A stretch of 64,000 nucleotides of DNA from DASVWZ01 sp963715675 (GCA_963715675.1 OY970265.1:2914001-2978000), one strand, 5' to 3'. Positions 53,843 through 63,178 are shown, counted from the stretch's first letter. The notes: generated from the letters alone by a model not told the origin. Numbers and translations: made by a program.

Positions 53843-54094
53843 ATGACGGACGAGGCAAAGCAGATGATCGAATATATCCTTCGGCGAATTCGAAAGCCGG
53901 CTCTGGTGATTGATGAGAACACGCCGCTGGTGTCGTCCGGACTGGTGGACTCCATGGCGCTGGGCGAGGTGATGCTGATGCTGGAAGACCTTACAAATAC
54001 GCGGATTTCTCCGGGGAAGGTGAAGCCGAGGGATTTCGACACGGTCGCCAAGATGTTCGAGACCGCCACGCGGGTGGGGAAACCACGCAAGTAG
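53843..54094 (+). CDS. Acyl carrier protein
   Basis: 83-aa, four-helix carrier with the phosphopantetheine site Ser37 in GLVDSMALGEVML, where the DS(L/M) motif is kept. GGGGAG lies upstream of ATG 53843. It should be loaded by the AMP ligase encoded just before it and deliver the acyl group, perhaps to the MBOAT protein. Compared with AcpP it is a stand-alone, pathway-specific type (basic residues RRIRKP in helix 1). A short, broken frame follows. Confidence 0.88.
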   Translation: MTDEAKQMIEYILRRIRKPALVIDENTPLVSSGLVDSMALGEVMLMLEDLTNTRISPGKVKPRDFDTVAKMFETATRVGKPRK

Positions 54095-54102
54095 GGATCG
54101 GG

Positions 54103-54165
54103 ATGTCCGTCGACGCGAACGCCAAAGCTGCCCGACACCGGTTCCTTCCGGCCCCAAAGACGTGA
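54103..54165 (+). pseudogene. Truncated 20-codon frame after the ACP gene
   Basis: An ATG at 54103, preceded by AGGGATCGGG, opens a frame of 20 codons (MSVDANAKAARHRFLPAPKT) that stops at 54163-54165, where the next, 5'-less beta-propeller frame begins. It looks like the intact start of a third gene of the acylation operon whose body has been lost at a junction near 54160. It is equally possible that it is a chance frame. Confidence 0.3.
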
Positions 54166-55208
54166 TGGCCACTCCTGATAAGTTCTTTTCGATCAATAAT
54201 TTAGGAGATGGTTGCCGGGCGCAGCGGCAGCGTCCGGGACTGTTGCTCGCCAACGGCAACGTCTACGCCGGTTTTGGCAGCTTTTGTGACTTCGCGGCGA
54301 ACCTCTCCCGCGGCTGGCTTCTGGGCTGGGAAGCGGGTTCTCTCCAACCGCTGTCCGGTAACGAAGTCTTCGACACTCAGGCGAGCTCACCGGATGACTT
54401 CTTTCTTTCCTCCATCTGGATGTCCGGCTACGGCATTGCCGCGGATGAGGCGGGCGATTTGTTCTTTGTTACGGGCAACTCGGACTACTCCGGGACTACC
54501 TACGATGGCGTGACCAATATTCAGGAAAGCGTGGTCGAAGTTTCCTCCGACTTGACTCAAGTGCTGGATCTTTTTACGCCTGACGATTGGAGTTCTCTCG
54601 ATCAGGGAGACGTTGATTTCGGCTCGGGAGGGGCGATGCTGCTGCCCCCGCAGCAAGGATCGATTCCCCACTTGGTCGTGGCCGCGGGTAAGGAAGGAAA
54701 CATGTTCCTGATGAATCGCGACAACCTGGGCGGGTACTCTCCCAGCGGCAACAATGTGCTGGGTACGTATTATATTGGCGGATGCTGGTGCGGACAGTCC
54801 TACTTCCAGGGGCCAGACTTGGCTGCCCGTGTGGTATCGAGTGGCCGAAGCACGGTGGGTGTTTGGAAGCTCCGGATTAGCCCGAAGGTGGCGCTGACCA
54901 AGATCTCCCAAGCAGCCATCACTACCGGACAGGATCCTGGATTTTTCACCAGCGTCTCTTCCGACGGAACCAAGCGCCCCATCATTTGGGCCCTGTCGCG
55001 TCCCTACACCAAGCCGCCGCTGATTTACCTTTATGCCTTCAATCCGGAGGCGGGCGGCAGCAATCTGAAAAGGCTCTTTCGTGGTCAGGCTGGTTCCTGG
55101 CCCAATACTGGCGGCAACTCCAACCTGGTACCCGTCGTTGCCAATGGCCATGTGTTTGTTGCCACTTACAAGAAACTTGCGATCTTTGGGGTGAAAGGAA
55201 AGCGTTAG
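54162..55208 (+). pseudogene. 5'-truncated PQQ-like beta-propeller protein
   Basis: 348 codons from a GTG at 54162 (or ATG 54165) with no signal peptide. The content starts in the middle of a propeller: QRPGLLLANGNVYAGFGSFCD ... GWLLGWEAGSLQPLSGNEVFDT ... GIAADEAGDLFFVTGNSDY ... LVVAAGKEGNMFLMNRDNLGG ... GCWCGQSYFQGPDLAARVVSSG. Relatives in Acidobacteria that I remember have several hundred residues before this, including a signal peptide and further blades. It therefore looks like the 3' two thirds of a secreted propeller gene joined to an unrelated upstream operon. It may still be translated, but the product would stay in the cytoplasm and be incomplete. Confidence 0.6.
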
Positions 55209-55381
55209 CAGGCAACTCTCGTTGCGCCTTTCTCGTTGCACCTTCTGAATCTGCGGTCTGGGTGCGGGGGGGCGGACTTAAGAAGCGACGCGGGCGAGGA
55301 TGCCGCGCCACCCTTTCACCAGATCCAAGGCCGCTCTTGCCGATCAGCCCATAGCCCGAAAATTGTAAACTCGTAAGGACC

Positions 55382-56935
55382 ATGTCCGACCGTACCGCCG
55401 TCATCATCGGAGCGGGGCCAGCCGGCCTGACTGCTGCATATGAGTTGCTCACACGAGCTGGAATTCGCCCGGTGGTGCTGGAGCGCAGCACCTACATGGG
55501 CGGCATCTCTCGCACCATCCAGTACAAGGGCAATCGCATGGACCTGGGTGGACATCGGTTTTTTTCCAAAAGCGACCGGGTGATGAACTGGTGGCTGGCC
55601 CACCTGCCGCTGGCGAAAGATGATGAAGCCGAGCGGGTTGACCTGCGGATGCTGCTGCGCTCGCGCAAATCGCGCGTCTACTTTCTGCGCAAGTTTTTCA
55701 ATTACCCGATTCAATTGAGTGCCGATACGCTGCGCAAACTGGGCGCACAACGCACGGCGCGCATCGCCTTGAGTTACGCGCGAAGCACGGTAGCGCCCAT
55801 CCGGCCAGTCACAAACCTGGAGGAGTTTTTCATCAATCGGTTCGGCCGGGAGCTTTATCTGACATTTTTCAAGTCGTACACCGAAAAAGTATGGGGTGTG
55901 CCGTGCAACCGCATCAGCGCGGAGTGGGGGGCACAGAGAATCAAAGGGCTCTCCATTCGCAAGGCCATCGTTCACTTTGTCCGGCAGGCGGTGAGGGGTG
56001 ATACCGCTGATATCGCGCAGAAGGGCGTTGAGACCTCGCTGATTGAGCAGTTCCTGTATCCCAAGTTCGGGCCGGGCCAGATGTGGGAGGAGGTGGCCCG
56101 AAAAGTGACAGAGGGGGGCGGCGAGATCGTCACCGGGGTTGAAGTTAATGGCGTGGAAACCCGCGACGGACGGGTGATCGCGGTGACCGGCGTCGAGGCA
56201 CAGAGCGACCCGCGCCGTTTCACTGGCGACTATTTCTTCTCCACCACGTCGGTGCAGGAACTGGTGCGCGCGCTCGGCGATGTGGTGCCCGCTCCAGCGC
56301 GCGAGATTGCCGAAGGACTGCAATATCGCGACTTCATTACGGTCGGCCTGCTGCTGAACAAGCTGAAGATACAGGACCCAGGAGAGCGCTTCGGGCAACT
56401 GATTCGTGACAATTGGATTTACATCCAGGAGCCCGGCGTGCAGGTGGGGCGGCTACAGCTTTTCAACAATTGGAGCCCGCACCTGGTGGCGGATCCGGCC
56501 AACGTATGGCTGGGAGCCGAATATTTCTGTTACGAAAACGACGATCTGTGGCGCAGACCCGATGAGGAGATGGCGAAGCTGGCCGCCGAAGAACTCGACC
56601 GGATCGGCATGATCAGCAAAGACGACTTGCTGGACTGGACCGTGGCACGCATGCCGAAGACCTATCCCGCATACTTCGGCGCCTACACCCGGTTTCAGGA
56701 ATTGCGCGAGTACCTGGACGGTTTCGAGAACCTGTTTCTGATTGGACGCAACGGCATGCACAAGTACAACAACCAGGACCATTCGATGCTCACCGCCATG
56801 ACCGCCGTGGACAACATCGTTGCGGGCGTGACCGACAAGAGCAACGTTTGGGCGGTCAATACGGAAGAGGAATATCACGAGGCGAAAGCAAGATTAGAAA
56901 CGATGCAGCGCCCCAGGCCAACGGCTGCCGCCTGA
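55382..56935 (+). CDS. NAD(P)/FAD-dependent oxidoreductase, UDP-galactopyranose mutase / protoporphyrinogen oxidase-like
   Basis: 517-aa flavoprotein with an N-terminal dinucleotide fold (AVIIGAGPAGLTAAYELL), GG motif GGISRT, and LDLGGHRFFSKSD-type amine-oxidase-superfamily residues (here DLGGHRFFSKS). Towards the C-terminus NLFLIGRNGMHKYNNQDHSMLTAMTAVDNI closes the FAD site. Members of this branch sit in polysaccharide gene clusters and act on sugar nucleotides or lipid-linked substrates, but others oxidise porphyrinogens or carotenoids. No pathway partner is adjacent. Start is ATG 55382. Upstream 173 bp hold no recognised feature. Confidence 0.8.
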   Translation: MSDRTAVIIGAGPAGLTAAYELLTRAGIRPVVLERSTYMGGISRTIQYKGNRMDLGGHRFFSKSDRVMNWWLAHLPLAKDDEAERVDLRMLLRSRKSRVYFLRKFFNYPIQLSADTLRKLGAQRTARIALSYARSTVAPIRPVTNLEEFFINRFGRELYLTFFKSYTEKVWGVPCNRISAEWGAQRIKGLSIRKAIVHFVRQAVRGDTADIAQKGVETSLIEQFLYPKFGPGQMWEEVARKVTEGGGEIVTGVEVNGVETRDGRVIAVTGVEAQSDPRRFTGDYFFSTTSVQELVRALGDVVPAPAREIAEGLQYRDFITVGLLLNKLKIQDPGERFGQLIRDNWIYIQEPGVQVGRLQLFNNWSPHLVADPANVWLGAEYFCYENDDLWRRPDEEMAKLAAEELDRIGMISKDDLLDWTVARMPKTYPAYFGAYTRFQELREYLDGFENLFLIGRNGMHKYNNQDHSMLTAMTAVDNIVAGVTDKSNVWAVNTEEEYHEAKARLETMQRPRPTAAA

Positions 56936-56990
56936 AGCTACGGTTTGCTTTGCACCGGCCTTCCCCACCGCGCGTGGGCCGGCATGCCCG

Positions 56991-57491
56991 CTATTCCCGG
57001 TTTCTCATCCCCATCGCGCTATCGACCTCCGGGCGGGCCGGAGCACTCAACTGTTCCTCGATGTGCTTCTGCACCAGTTCCCATTGGGCCCGCAGAATCA
57101 TTTCCTTGATGCTGAACTTGCTTTCGTGCCGGGCATCATCGACGCGCACCGCGAGTTCGTTATTGTGGAAACGGAAGTCGATGACCTCGGCGAGCGGAAT
57201 CATCTGATTGGACGACTTTCCGACAATGACAAACACCACCTTGTCGGAAACCAAGGTGTACTCAGGACAAAGGTCCTCGGTGGCCTGGACCGGCGGACCG
57301 CCCATGGCCGCGATGAATCCGCGGTGCATGAGGATGCAATCGCTCATCCGCATTCTGACCACGGTTCCGTGCTGGTAGATTCCCAGTTGTGCGGTGAGAA
57401 AATCCGGCAGGAGGCAAAGCGCCAGGGCCACGGACAGCGCGCACTTCACGGGTTTCCAACTAGCGAATACTGTTTTCATAGTAGTAGCCAT
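56991..57491 (-). CDS. Exported protein of unknown function downstream of the VWFA gene
   Basis: 166 aa with a signal peptide (about 5-34: MKTVFASWKPVKCALSVALALCLLPDFLTA|Q). The mature chain has GTVVRMRMSDCILMHRGFIAAMGG, TLVSDKVVFVIVGKSSNQMIPLAEVIDFRFHNNELAVRVDD, and a helical C-terminus; two cysteines could pair. No family recognised. Its start lies inside the end of the VWFA gene (overlap 32 bp from ATG 57491, 20 bp from ATG 57479), so the two are an operon. It may be an accessory of the VWFA protein. Confidence 0.7.
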   Translation of the reverse strand: MATTMKTVFASWKPVKCALSVALALCLLPDFLTAQLGIYQHGTVVRMRMSDCILMHRGFIAAMGGPPVQATEDLCPEYTLVSDKVVFVIVGKSSNQMIPLAEVIDFRFHNNELAVRVDDARHESKFSIKEMILRAQWELVQKHIEEQLSAPARPEVDSAMGMRNRE

Positions 57492-58377
57492 TCCGGCAAT
57501 GAAACCTCAAGTTCAGATTGTGGGTAGGAAGAATGCGAAGGGAGTGAAAGCCAACCCAGCGGTTCGGGAGCTGGTAGGTTACCACGTAGGAGGCGTGCAG
57601 ATCCTCGATCACAGCTTTCAAAACACTGGCAGCGTCTTCTCGAGCAGGAAAATACCGGCCGCCCGTCGCCTCCGACAATCGTTGAAGAATGCTGCTCCCC
57701 TGGGAAGAATTCTCCGGGTTGCCCAGATCGACCGAATAGATGAGCGCATCGCTGGTGACCACCGCTTGCAGAGCGTCCGCAGCGGAAGCCCGGCTGATCG
57801 TGTCCTCGCCATCGGAAAATAGAATAAGAATGGGTCTCACGCTTGGGGTGCGGCGATGCGAAATGAAATCAGCCCCGAATGCGAGGGTGTCGAACAACGG
57901 AGTCGCTCCTTCGGCATGCAGGGCCAGCAGCCTGCTTTCCGCGGCGGGGCCATGGCAGTTGCCCGAACAAATGACCGCAGGCTGGATTCCACTGAACGAC
58001 AGCACGGAAATACTATCCTCAGAAACCGGATGGTTCCGGGAAACCAGTTGCAGGACATCCAGCATGCCCCCGTGGAAGCGGGGTGCCACCGATTCACTCG
58101 CATCCACCACGGCGACGACATCAAGGGCGGTTTCGTTGGACCGGGAAAAACCGCGGAAATTCCGGATTACCAGCCCATTATCGACAACGGCGAAGTCTTC
58201 TTTGTGAACCGTTTCCACCGAGCGGTTACGTTCGTCGGTGGCGAAAAATGAAATCCGCACTTCCGAGACGTTGCTGTGATAGCTCGGGGCACGAAAATCA
58301 TCGGAAATACCGGTAGCCAGAACGAACGGGAAAAGGAGAATCGCCAGAGCAAGCCATTTGTACAGATGAGACAACAT
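57460..58377 (-). CDS. Acidobacterial VWFA-domain protein (TIGR03436-type)
   Basis: 305-aa exported protein with an N-terminal hydrophobic signal (about 5-22). The VWFA domain has an intact MIDAS, DASES (92-96), a Thr in ATPLF and the FSDGEDT strand (Asp). The upstream beta-domain (SEVRISFFATDERNRSVETVHKEDFAVVDNGLVIRNFRGFSRS) and the end LRFHCRNGYYYE match the family of VWFA-related proteins that is expanded in Acidobacteria, where C-termini usually read RPGYYA. Role unknown: metal-dependent protein adhesion at the envelope is the usual proposal. Confidence 0.85.
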   Translation of the reverse strand: MLSHLYKWLALAILLFPFVLATGISDDFRAPSYHSNVSEVRISFFATDERNRSVETVHKEDFAVVDNGLVIRNFRGFSRSNETALDVVAVVDASESVAPRFHGGMLDVLQLVSRNHPVSEDSISVLSFSGIQPAVICSGNCHGPAAESRLLALHAEGATPLFDTLAFGADFISHRRTPSVRPILILFSDGEDTISRASAADALQAVVTSDALIYSVDLGNPENSSQGSSILQRLSEATGGRYFPAREDAASVLKAVIEDLHASYVVTYQLPNRWVGFHSLRILPTHNLNLRFHCRNGYYYENSIR

Positions 58378-58537
58378 TGCCGTTGCTTTAAATCATCGGC
58401 CCGCGGTTGTGGAAATCTCAGTGCTTAGAGCGGGGGGAGGATTACGTCGGTCACCTGGACCGGGAAGAGCAAGGAAATAGGGCGGCGAGCCGGGAGCGGA
58501 TTCAGGGCCGGAGATCTCATTCCGGCCCCTATTCCGG

Positions 58538-61500
58538 TCATTGCACGCTCAAACCTACGATGGTGATCGTCACCGGGTTGGGCTGTGCCGAGGTGGTTCC
58601 TTGAACCTGGACGTTGTAGGTCCCAAGCTCTGGATTGGTGGGGGCGTTCGACCCTCCTCCGCCGCAAGCATTCAGCAGAATCAGGAGAATGCACAGCAAT
58701 GCCAGCCCCAACCAACGGTATCGCATCTTTCGGCACCCGACCCCGGCAAACAAGACACCGGCCAGCGGCATGAAAGCGAAGTAGATCTGCAGTCGCATCC
58801 CACTCGGCTTCTCCAGGAACGCTGAGCCGGATGGCACGGTGATGGTCAGCGTAAACGGGACCGCTTGCGGCCCTGGCGCAATCTTGGAGGGCGAAAAACT
58901 ACAGGTAGCGCTGGGCGGTAATGAACTCTGCAAACAGGCAAGGTTGATGGTGTACCTGGGATCGCCTGTATTCTCATTCAAAAGCAGCGAATACGTCACC
59001 TTTCCTCCAGGAGACGTGGCTTGAGGCGGAGGCTGGGCCGCGGAGGGCTCGGTAACGATCATGAACGACGCGGTGCCGATGGCACTCGAGTCCGCCTGTG
59101 AGATGGCCTTGAGGGTGAGGTTTGGATTCGGCGACGGTACTGCGGTTGGTGCGGAATAGAGGCCCGCACTGGAGATTGTTCCAACCGTCGCGTTGCCTCC
59201 CGTCACGCCATTCACTTGCCAGGTCACCGCAGTGTTGTTTGTCCCGGTGACCGTTGCGATGAACTGTTGCGTGGTGCTGGTATAAACCTCGGTGACGGCC
59301 GGGTTGGAACTCACCGTGACTTCCACTGCCTTGCCGACCGCGACAATCGTCGCTTGGGCCGATCCCGAGGTCGTGCCATCAGCATTCGCAATCGCGGTGA
59401 CCGTGACCGTGGGTGGATTCGGGATGGTGGCCGGCGCCTGAAAGATCCCAGTAGTCGAGATCGTTCCCAGGGTCGAAGTGCCGCCGACCACTCCATTCAC
59501 TTGCCAGGTCACCGAGGTGTTGCTGGTGCCAGTTACCGTCGCCGTGAACTGCTCCTGAGAGTTGATCGCCACATTGACGGGATTCGGGGTGACGCTGACA
59601 AAGATGCTTGGCGCCAGTTCGCGGATGCGCGAATTGTCAGTGTCCGCCACAAAGAGGTTGCCGGCAGAGTCGCCGAACAAACCCAACGGCGAGTTAAGCT
59701 CGGCGAGGGTGGACTGGCCGCCGTCGCCGGAGAAACCCGGCGTATTGTTTCCGGCTACCGTTTGAATCTCTCCGCTGGCTGCCACGACCTCGCGGATCAC
59801 GGCATTGTCCGTATCCGCGATGAAAATGTCACCGGAGCTATCGACGAAGACGCCGTAAGGAGTATCCAGCAGAGCGCTGGTGGCGGCGGCGCCGTCGCCC
59901 GCGTAGCCGCGTATACCCGTCCCAGCCACGGTGGTGATGATGCCGCTTGAGGCTGTGACTTCGCGGATGCGATTGTCGAAGGTATCCGCAATGTAGATGT
60001 TTTCCGTACCGTCGACGAACACGCCGGCGGGGAAGCCGAGTTGTGCGCTGGTGGCGGCTCCACCATCACCACACGGCGATTGCGTGCATTGTGTGCCGTT
60101 GCCGGCCACGGTGGTAATGGTGCCGCTCGACGCCGCTACCTCGCGAATCACGGAATTGTCCGTGTCCGCAATGAAAATGTTTTCCGCGCTGTCCACGAAG
60201 ACGCCGTAAGGACCGCTGAGTTCCGCACTCGTAGCTGGTCCTTTATCGCCGGAGTAGCCGGCGGTTCCGTTGCCAGCCACGGTTGCGATATCATCCGGCT
60301 GGATCGTGACCCCCCAGAACGTAATCGCGATTGTCCCCGTATTCACTACGCGGATGCGATTGTCAGAGGTATCGGCGATGAAAATGTTTCCAGAAGCGTC
60401 CAAAGCGATGCCGTTGGGATTGTTGAGTTGCGCGCTGGTGGCCGCTGCGCCATCTCCGCAGGCGGTGGTGGGATCGGCACAATCCACGCCATTCCCCGCC
60501 ACGGTTTGAATGTTGCCACCGGCCGCCACAACTTCGCGCACGACCGAGTTGACCGTGTCGGCGATGAAGATGTCGTCCGAGTTGTCAACGACCGCGCCGC
60601 CCGGAGCGCTCAGTTCGGCATTGACGGCCAACCCGCCATCGCCGGAATAGGCCAGGAAGGTATTTCCAATGTTGGTCTGGATGGTCCCCGCGATCACCTC
60701 GCGTACCACGAAGTTGTCCGTATCGGCGATCCAGATGTTTCCCGAACCATCCAAGACCATGTCGCTGGGATAGTTCAGGGTCGCACTCGTAGCTGCGCCG
60801 CCGTCTCCGGTATAGCCTCCGGTGCCGAGAGTTCCAGCCACGGTGGAAATTGTGCCGGTCGACGCCCCCACTTCGCGAATCGCGAAATTGCTTGTGTCGG
60901 CGATGAAAATGTTGCCGGAGCCATCGACGACCACTCCGCCGGGCACACAGAGATATGCGCTGGTTGCCGCGCCGCCATCGCCAGAGAATTGGCAGGCAGT
61001 GCCTCCGTCCGACTGGTAGTAGGCTCCGGCCACGGTTTGAATGTCGCCCGGCTGGATCACAACACTGGCAACCGTAATCGCTGTGCTCCCCGTATTCACC
61101 ACGCGGATGCGGTTGCTGTCGGTGTCCGCGATGAAAATGTTTCCCGTGGCATCAATGAACACGCCTTGTGGAAGATCGAGGTAGGCACTGGTCGCAGATC
61201 CGCCGTCGCCGCACAGCGTGGTGGGATCGGCACAATTCGTGCCATTTCCCGCGACGGTATGGATGGTGCTGTCAGAGGCTAATACCTCGCGAATCGCCGC
61301 ATTGTCCGTGTCAGCAATGAAGATGTTCCCATTGGCGTCCACAAAAACACCGTAAGGGCCATAGAGCTGCGCGCTCGTCGCCGCCCCGCCGTCGCCGGAG
61401 TAGCCCGCAATTCCGTTGCCCGCTACGGTGGTGATGTTGCCGGACGCGGTGACCTCGCGGATCACCGAATTATCTGTGTCCGCGATGAAGATGTTTCCCG

Positions 61501-61849
61501 AAGAATCCACAAACACGCCTTCCGGCCCGTTGAGCGCGGCGTTGATAGCCGGACCGCCGTCACCGGAGTAGCCGGCAGTGCCATTCCCGGCCACCACGGT
61601 GAGATTGTTCGAGGTATCGATTTTGTAGATGTGGCTGGAGTAGGAGTCCGCAATGTAGGCGTTGCCATTCGTGTCGAACACGATGCTGCCGGGATACCCG
61701 ATGCTGGCACTCAGGGCCGTGAGATGATTCGGGCCGCCGCCGGCCACGGTGCTGATGGCATACTGAGCCAGCAAAACCTGGGGCGTGAACAAGAGAAGCG
61801 CGAGAGCGACGAAAATTGTTAAAGGCAAGGTGTGGGAGCGCATGGTCAC
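58538..61849 (-). CDS. Giant secreted NHL-repeat protein with two Ig-like domains and C-terminal membrane segment
   Basis: 1103-aa protein started at GTG 61849 (AAGGAGG five bases upstream, overlapping the previous stop as GTGA). Signal peptide 1-29. Twelve NHL repeats (about 30-690) of the form AGNGTxGYSGDGGxATSAxLxxPxGVFVDxxGNIFIADTxNxxIREV, enough for two six-bladed propellers. Then two Ig-like domains (about 700-900; both contain TWQVNGV). A Pro-rich piece with TCSFSPSKI leads to two C-terminal hydrophobic helices with RKMRYRW between them and NACGGGGS after, then a final 40-residue beta piece. Function is unknown; surface display is likely. The internal repeats explain the DNA-level periodicity of 59.6-61.8 kb. 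Confidence 0.88.
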   Translation of the reverse strand: MTMRSHTLPLTIFVALALLLFTPQVLLAQYAISTVAGGGPNHLTALSASIGYPGSIVFDTNGNAYIADSYSSHIYKIDTSNNLTVVAGNGTAGYSGDGGPAINAALNGPEGVFVDSSGNIFIADTDNSVIREVTASGNITTVAGNGIAGYSGDGGAATSAQLYGPYGVFVDANGNIFIADTDNAAIREVLASDSTIHTVAGNGTNCADPTTLCGDGGSATSAYLDLPQGVFIDATGNIFIADTDSNRIRVVNTGSTAITVASVVIQPGDIQTVAGAYYQSDGGTACQFSGDGGAATSAYLCVPGGVVVDGSGNIFIADTSNFAIREVGASTGTISTVAGTLGTGGYTGDGGAATSATLNYPSDMVLDGSGNIWIADTDNFVVREVIAGTIQTNIGNTFLAYSGDGGLAVNAELSAPGGAVVDNSDDIFIADTVNSVVREVVAAGGNIQTVAGNGVDCADPTTACGDGAAATSAQLNNPNGIALDASGNIFIADTSDNRIRVVNTGTIAITFWGVTIQPDDIATVAGNGTAGYSGDKGPATSAELSGPYGVFVDSAENIFIADTDNSVIREVAASSGTITTVAGNGTQCTQSPCGDGGAATSAQLGFPAGVFVDGTENIYIADTFDNRIREVTASSGIITTVAGTGIRGYAGDGAAATSALLDTPYGVFVDSSGDIFIADTDNAVIREVVAASGEIQTVAGNNTPGFSGDGGQSTLAELNSPLGLFGDSAGNLFVADTDNSRIRELAPSIFVSVTPNPVNVAINSQEQFTATVTGTSNTSVTWQVNGVVGGTSTLGTISTTGIFQAPATIPNPPTVTVTAIANADGTTSGSAQATIVAVGKAVEVTVSSNPAVTEVYTSTTQQFIATVTGTNNTAVTWQVNGVTGGNATVGTISSAGLYSAPTAVPSPNPNLTLKAISQADSSAIGTASFMIVTEPSAAQPPPQATSPGGKVTYSLLLNENTGDPRYTINLACLQSSLPPSATCSFSPSKIAPGPQAVPFTLTITVPSGSAFLEKPSGMRLQIYFAFMPLAGVLFAGVGCRKMRYRWLGLALLCILLILLNACGGGGSNAPTNPELGTYNVQVQGTTSAQPNPVTITIVGLSVQ

Positions 61850-62295
61850 TTCGCCTCCTTGCCCGAAATCCGGTCCAACCGGACGACCGTGGTGCTCTTG
61901 CTACTGCCCGGGCCCGTCATCTGCAGCACCAGTCTGGGCCGCAGCCCCCTGCGCCACATCTCGTATTCCGGCCGCCGGATGGTGAATTCCTGGGTCGTGT
62001 CCGCGGACGCGTGGGCGCGCACCGTGACCGCACAGGCATGGGTTCCGCCGCGATCGGGATGGGAAAAATCCCAGAGAGTCATCCTCTGAATGGAAACGGG
62101 ATTCGGCCCGTGGTTCACCAGATGGAGACGCATCCGAACCTGCGTCTGGGAACCGAGATTCTTGCTCTGCTCTACCTCGTAGGAGCCAGACACCAGAGGA
62201 GCATTGCCGGCTGGCGCCGATGGGATCCCAACTGCAAGGAGTACAGCAGCGATCACAAGCTGCCACATGCATCGATGATGGATTTTGTAATTCAC
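61846..62295 (-). CDS. Small secreted protein preceding the NHL/Ig giant
   Basis: 149 aa from GTG 62295 (GGAGGGTGAG upstream) with a signal peptide (about 8-29). The mature part is beta-rich (VSGSYEVEQSKNLGSQTQVRMRLHLVNHGPNPVSIQRMTLWDF ... EFTIRRPEYEMWRRGLRPRLVLQM), like a small Ig or fibronectin-type sandwich with a single cysteine. Family unknown. Its stop overlaps the start of the 1103-aa protein gene by four bases, so the pair should be co-translated and may work together, for example as a chaperone or subunit. Confidence 0.7.
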   Translation of the reverse strand: MNYKIHHRCMWQLVIAAVLLAVGIPSAPAGNAPLVSGSYEVEQSKNLGSQTQVRMRLHLVNHGPNPVSIQRMTLWDFSHPDRGGTHACAVTVRAHASADTTQEFTIRRPEYEMWRRGLRPRLVLQMTGPGSSKSTTVVRLDRISGKEAK

Positions 62296-62476
62296 GTGAA
62301 CTCACCCTCCTGACGAGCTCTCCGGGGCCAAAGCTCAGCGTTGAAGAGCTCCGAGCGGCACGCCGGAAGTCGTGCCCTTCCACAAAACCGTTTATCAAAC
62401 CAGTGCCAGCAACGCTGCCCGACTCCAAGAACCTAGTGTCAAGCAATACAAAGCCGTGCGCTTCGGCTCATTCGCG

Positions 62477-63151
62477 CTACTCCGGCAGCGGCTTCGCCGG
62501 CGTTCCCGGCTTTACTCCAGAGTGCTTCTTGGCCTGGGCAATCAGGTCGAGCACTTTCTGTTTTCCTTCGTAATTCGGATTCGTATCCAGAAGCTTCTGC
62601 CAAGTGGTGACCGCGTCATTGATATCCATCTTGCCCTGCCACTCGACAATGCCCAGATTAAACAGAGCATTCGCCTTGTTGGGCTCGTACGAGAGAGCCT
62701 TGTTGAACTCCGCGATGGCAGTGTCGGCATTGCCCGTGTACCAGTACGCGGTTGCCATATCGGTGCGCACACCGGCATTGGCAGGCTGCACCTTCAGGGC
62801 TTGCTGGTAATAGTCGATGGCGGTGGGAAACTGCTGCGTGTCGTAGTAGACGTTGCCCACGGAGGCCAGCAAGTCGGCATTCGACGGATCCGACTTGAGT
62901 TTCTCGATCAGAGGCGCGGCTTGGGTGTCCGCCATTTTCTTCATCTGCTCCGGCGTGGGCTGCGAGCCCATACCTGCTCCCGTGCCGGCAGGAGCGGCAG
63001 CATTTGCATTCTCCACCGGCACAGCTGGAGACTGGGATCCGCGGAACAGCCAGCCCCCGGCGATGCCGACCAGCAGACAGATAACGGCGAGAATGTACGC
63101 CTGGAATGTGGTCCAGTTTGCGGCGGGTGATGCCTTCTTGATGTCTGACAT
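62477..63151 (-). CDS. Membrane-anchored TPR protein (paralogue 1)
   Basis: 224 aa: N-terminal TM anchor (about 17-36: AYILAVICLLVGIAGGWLFRG), Ala/Pro-rich linker, then at least three TPRs (about 80-200: NADLLASVGNVYYDTQQFPTAIDYYQQALKVQP, NAGVRTDMATAYWYTGNADTAIAEFNKALSYEP, NKANALFNLGIVEWQG). The layout is like the CcmH/NrfG-type TPR proteins of cytochrome maturation, but no haem-lyase genes are adjacent, so that is only a resemblance. A close paralogue follows 27 bp upstream on the same strand. Confidence 0.8.
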   Translation of the reverse strand: MSDIKKASPAANWTTFQAYILAVICLLVGIAGGWLFRGSQSPAVPVENANAAAPAGTGAGMGSQPTPEQMKKMADTQAAPLIEKLKSDPSNADLLASVGNVYYDTQQFPTAIDYYQQALKVQPANAGVRTDMATAYWYTGNADTAIAEFNKALSYEPNKANALFNLGIVEWQGKMDINDAVTTWQKLLDTNPNYEGKQKVLDLIAQAKKHSGVKPGTPAKPLPE

Positions 63152-63178
63152 GTTTGCTCCCTGGAATCTGGTATCAGT

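Noticed and set aside
59640..61780. Regularly spaced DNA repeats that could be taken for a satellite or CRISPR-like array
   Set aside because: The periodicity is the codon-level image of 12 NHL repeats in one intact reading frame; units diverge and have no constant repeat with unique spacers.
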